Below are positions 6,851 to 8,508 of a stretch of DNA of 8,508 bases, piece after piece. Where the stretch lies: the NCBI GenBank assembly GCA_947465275.1, contig CANIAI010000080.1, forward strand, positions 1 to 8,508, in the 5' to 3' direction. The notes beneath the pieces are model-generated. The model was not told the DNA's origin, did no database searches, and saw only the letters and a program-made list of their open reading frames with translations. Source of the stretch: Acidobacteriota bacterium (GTDB taxonomy: Bacteria > Acidobacteriota > Vicinamibacteria > Vicinamibacterales > UBA2999). Numbering within the stretch: the stretch's first letter is position 1; the number at the start of each line of letters is the position of its first letter. The translations under genes were made by a program, and so were the position numbers.

Positions 6851-8317
6851 ATGGCCAACGAGAACGAGATCCCTGACTTTCCCACCTCCATCACCCCCCA
6901 GTCCCAGGACTTCGGTCGCTGGTACATCGACGTCGTCCGCCGCGCCGAACTCGCGGACTACTCGCCGGTCAAGGGCTGCATGGTCATCCGACCGTACGGC
7001 TACGCGATCTGGGAGCTGATGCAGCAGGGGCTCGACAAGCGCTTCAAGGCCACGGGCCACGTCAACGCCTACTTCCCGATGTTCATCCCCGAGAGCCTCT
7101 TCATGAAGGAGGCGGAGCACGTCGAGGGGTTCGCCCCCGAGGTCGCGTGGGTGACGCACGGCGGCAAGGAGCAACTCGAGGAGCGCCTCGTCGTCCGTCC
7201 GACCTCCGAGACGATCATCGGGACGATGTACGCCAAGTGGGTGCAGTCGTGGCGTGACCTCCCGATCCTGATCAACCAGTGGGCGAACGTGGTGCGGTGG
7301 GAGAAGGTGACGCGCCTGTTCCTGCGCACGACCGAGTTCCTCTGGCAGGAAGGGCACACCGCGCACGAGACCGCGGAAGAGGCCGAGGAAGAGACGCGGA
7401 AGATGCTCGGCGTCTACAAGGAGTTCGCGCAGACCGAGCTCGCGATGCCGGTGATGGACGGCCTGAAGACCGAGAGCGAGAAGTTCGCCGGCGCCGACCG
7501 CACCTACTCGATCGAGGCGCTGATGCGCGACGGCCGCGCGCTGCAGGCGGGCACGTCGCACAACCTCGGGCAGAACTTCGCCAAGGGGTACGACATCAAG
7601 TTCCAGGCGCGCGACAAGTCGGTGCAGTACGCGTGGACGACGTCGTGGGGCGTCTCGACGCGGCTCATCGGCGGCCTGATCATGACGCACGGCGACGACG
7701 GCGGGCTGATCCTGCCGCCGCGCATCGCGCCCTACCAGGTGGTGATCGTCCCGATTCCGCGCGGGAACTGGAAGGAGACGGTGCTCCCGAAGGCGCAGGA
7801 GATTCGCGACGCGCTCACCGCGCTCGGCGTCCGCGTGATGCTCGACGACCGCGACTCGCAGACCCCCGGCTGGAAGTTCAACGAGTGGGAGATGCGCGGC
7901 GTGCCGCTGCGGATGGAGATCGGCCCGAAGGATCTCGAGAAGCAGACGGTGGTGCTCGCCCGGCGCGACACGCGCGAGAAGTCGTTCGTCCCGATGGACG
8001 GGCTCGCGCCCCACGTCGTGCAGCTGCTCGACACGATCCAGCAGGCGCTGTTCGAGCGCGCCATCGCGTTCCGTACGGAGCACACCTCGTCGACCGGCAG
8101 CTACGACGAGTTCAAGGCGACGATGGAAGGGCGCCCGGGCTTCGTGATCTCACCCTGGTGCGGGTCGGCGACCTGCGAGGCCGAGATCAAGACCGAGACG
8201 CAGGCGACGATCCGGAACATCCCGTTCGAGACCGACGCGGTGCCGATGGCGGGGCAGACCTGCCTGAAGTGCCACGCGCCGGCGACGACGCTGGCCTGGT
8301 TCGCGAAGAGCTACTAG
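6851..8317 (+). CDS. proS: prolyl-tRNA synthetase, short archaeal/eukaryotic-type
   Basis: ProS charges tRNA-Pro with proline in the cytoplasm. At 488 residues it belongs to the short type also found in Thermus, not the roughly 570-residue E. coli type. Class II catalytic motifs are clear: RPTSE (116-120, substrate loop), motif 2 RWEKVTRLFLRTTEFLWQEGH (R149 to H169; R149 and R159 are candidate ATP contacts), and motif 3 in GVSTRLIGGLIMTHGDDGG (267-285). Motifs 2 and 3 are too close to hold the editing insertion of the long type. The anticodon-binding domain follows (about 295-400, starting PYQVVIVPIPRGNW). The C-terminal zinc domain has C437, C442, C471 and C474, spacing like that of Thermus ProRS, and the protein ends in AKSY with the terminal tyrosine typical of this type. 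ATG 6851 starts the homologous region; no ribosome site precedes it. The final stop is TAG at 8315-8317. Confidence 0.96.
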   Translation: MANENEIPDFPTSITPQSQDFGRWYIDVVRRAELADYSPVKGCMVIRPYGYAIWELMQQGLDKRFKATGHVNAYFPMFIPESLFMKEAEHVEGFAPEVAWVTHGGKEQLEERLVVRPTSETIIGTMYAKWVQSWRDLPILINQWANVVRWEKVTRLFLRTTEFLWQEGHTAHETAEEAEEETRKMLGVYKEFAQTELAMPVMDGLKTESEKFAGADRTYSIEALMRDGRALQAGTSHNLGQNFAKGYDIKFQARDKSVQYAWTTSWGVSTRLIGGLIMTHGDDGGLILPPRIAPYQVVIVPIPRGNWKETVLPKAQEIRDALTALGVRVMLDDRDSQTPGWKFNEWEMRGVPLRMEIGPKDLEKQTVVLARRDTREKSFVPMDGLAPHVVQLLDTIQQALFERAIAFRTEHTSSTGSYDEFKATMEGRPGFVISPWCGSATCEAEIKTETQATIRNIPFETDAVPMAGQTCLKCHAPATTLAWFAKSY

Positions 8318-8337
8318 CGGGGCGCCGGCGAGGCATT

Positions 8338-8355
8338 CCCGCGAGGCCCGCGAGG
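8338..8355. repeat. tandem 9-bp direct repeat
   Basis: CCCGCGAGG occurs twice head to tail (8338-8346 and 8347-8355), 20 bases after the proS stop. A related GCGAGG lies just before, at 8328-8333. The second copy runs into the palindrome GAGGCCTC (8352-8359). It may be simple GC-rich sequence drift after the gene; no function is evident. Confidence 0.5.
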
Positions 8356-8363
8356 CCTCCCCG

Positions 8364-8397
8364 CGTGCGGACGGGGCGGCATCGTCCGGCCCGCACG
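8364..8397 (+). terminator. GC-rich hairpin downstream of proS, possible weak terminator
   Basis: CGGACG (8368-8373) pairs with CGTCCG (8383-8388) over a nine-base loop. An alternative stem pairs CGTGCGG (8364-8370) with CCGCACG (8391-8397). It lies about 50 bases after the proS stop. No T run follows, so it is not a standard intrinsic terminator. It may instead stabilise the 3' end of the message. Confidence 0.3.
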
Positions 8398-8453
8398 GAA
8401 ATCAGCACGGTGCTGGTTTCCTAGCACGATGCTAGTTTCCTGGCACGGTGCTG
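8397..8453. repeat. three palindromic cores at exact 19-bp spacing (possible multi-site operator)
   Basis: Three copies of a 19-bp unit follow head to tail: AGCACGGTGCTGGTTTCCT (8404-8422), AGCACGATGCTAGTTTCCT (8423-8441), and a third starting GGCACGGTGCTGG (8442-8454) that then diverges. Each unit is centred on a palindrome: CAGCAC-G-GTGCTG (centre 8409), CTAGCA-CGA-TGCTAG (centre 8428) and GCAC-G-GTGC (centre 8447). The first core is extended by GGAAA on the left (8397-8401) and TTTCC on the right (8417-8421), making a 25-bp inverted repeat with one G-T mismatch per arm pair. Changes in unit 2 are compensated on both sides (CAGCA..TGCTG to TAGCA..TGCTA), as expected if symmetry is selected. 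This fits a dimer-binding operator array or a structured RNA; the controlled gene would lie beyond the right edge. Confidence 0.6.
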
Positions 8454-8508
8454 GTCTGGCCGTCCGGGAACACATACGCGAGTCCCCGGTCCCGAGCCGG
8501 GCACGCTG

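Noticed and set aside
6422..8083. A 553-codon minus-strand open frame opposite proS and the small membrane protein.
   Set aside because: It is antisense to clearly conserved prolyl-tRNA synthetase motifs, and its composition is typical of a shadow frame.
8403..8453. The palindrome array as a CRISPR array.
   Set aside because: The units are contiguous 19-bp tandem repeats with near-identical spacers of a few bases, so there are no unique spacers of CRISPR length.
8441..8456. TGGCACG-N4-TGGTC in the third repeat as a sigma-54 promoter.
   Set aside because: The -24 half matches well, but the -12 half lacks the required GC at the proper spacing, and the -24-like part is explained by the repeat unit.

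Overview
The window is about 8.5 kb of very GC-rich bacterial DNA (roughly 70% G+C by eye, strong G/C preference at third codon positions). It is densely packed with seven protein genes and very little intergenic space. The secreted protein with a Tyr-x-Asn-x-x-Leu type N-terminus and a Gly-Val-Pro-x-Gly-Trp C-terminus, and the PilW/PilX-like pair next to a sigma-54 activator, resemble what I recall from Acidobacteriota, perhaps the Vicinamibacteria. This assignment is an inference from gene style and was not tested by any search.

Left part (1-3711, all on the plus strand): the 3' part of a PilW-like type IV pilus minor pilin gene, whose start lies outside the window, overlaps a PilX/GspK-like minor pilin gene by 4 bases. 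Next comes a small exported alanine- and charge-rich protein with its own strong ribosome binding site, and then a full NtrC-family sigma-54-dependent response regulator (receiver, AAA+, Fis-type HTH). This looks like the tail of a type IV pilus or pseudopilus cluster with its regulator. No histidine kinase is visible. A GC-rich hairpin with a short T run closes this group.

Middle (3753-6435): aroB (3-dehydroquinate synthase, minus strand) and nadB (L-aspartate oxidase, plus strand) are divergent, and their start codons are at most 25 bases apart. The promoter of each must lie in or next to the start of the other. The short AT-richer gap carries repeated GATAG units.

Right part (6483-8317, plus strand): a small two-helix membrane protein of unknown function precedes proS, which encodes the short archaeal/eukaryotic-type prolyl-tRNA synthetase with a C-terminal zinc site and terminal tyrosine. 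A small inverted repeat ends exactly at the proS ATG.

The last 190 bases hold no clear gene. They contain a GC-rich hairpin and, most notably, three palindromic cores spaced exactly 19 bp apart (8403-8453). The first core sits inside a 25-bp near-perfect inverted repeat. This looks like a multi-site operator or repeat element and is the least explained structure here. Apart from that the window is mostly housekeeping and pilus-related genes. I see no CRISPR array, insertion sequence, tRNA, rRNA or defence system.
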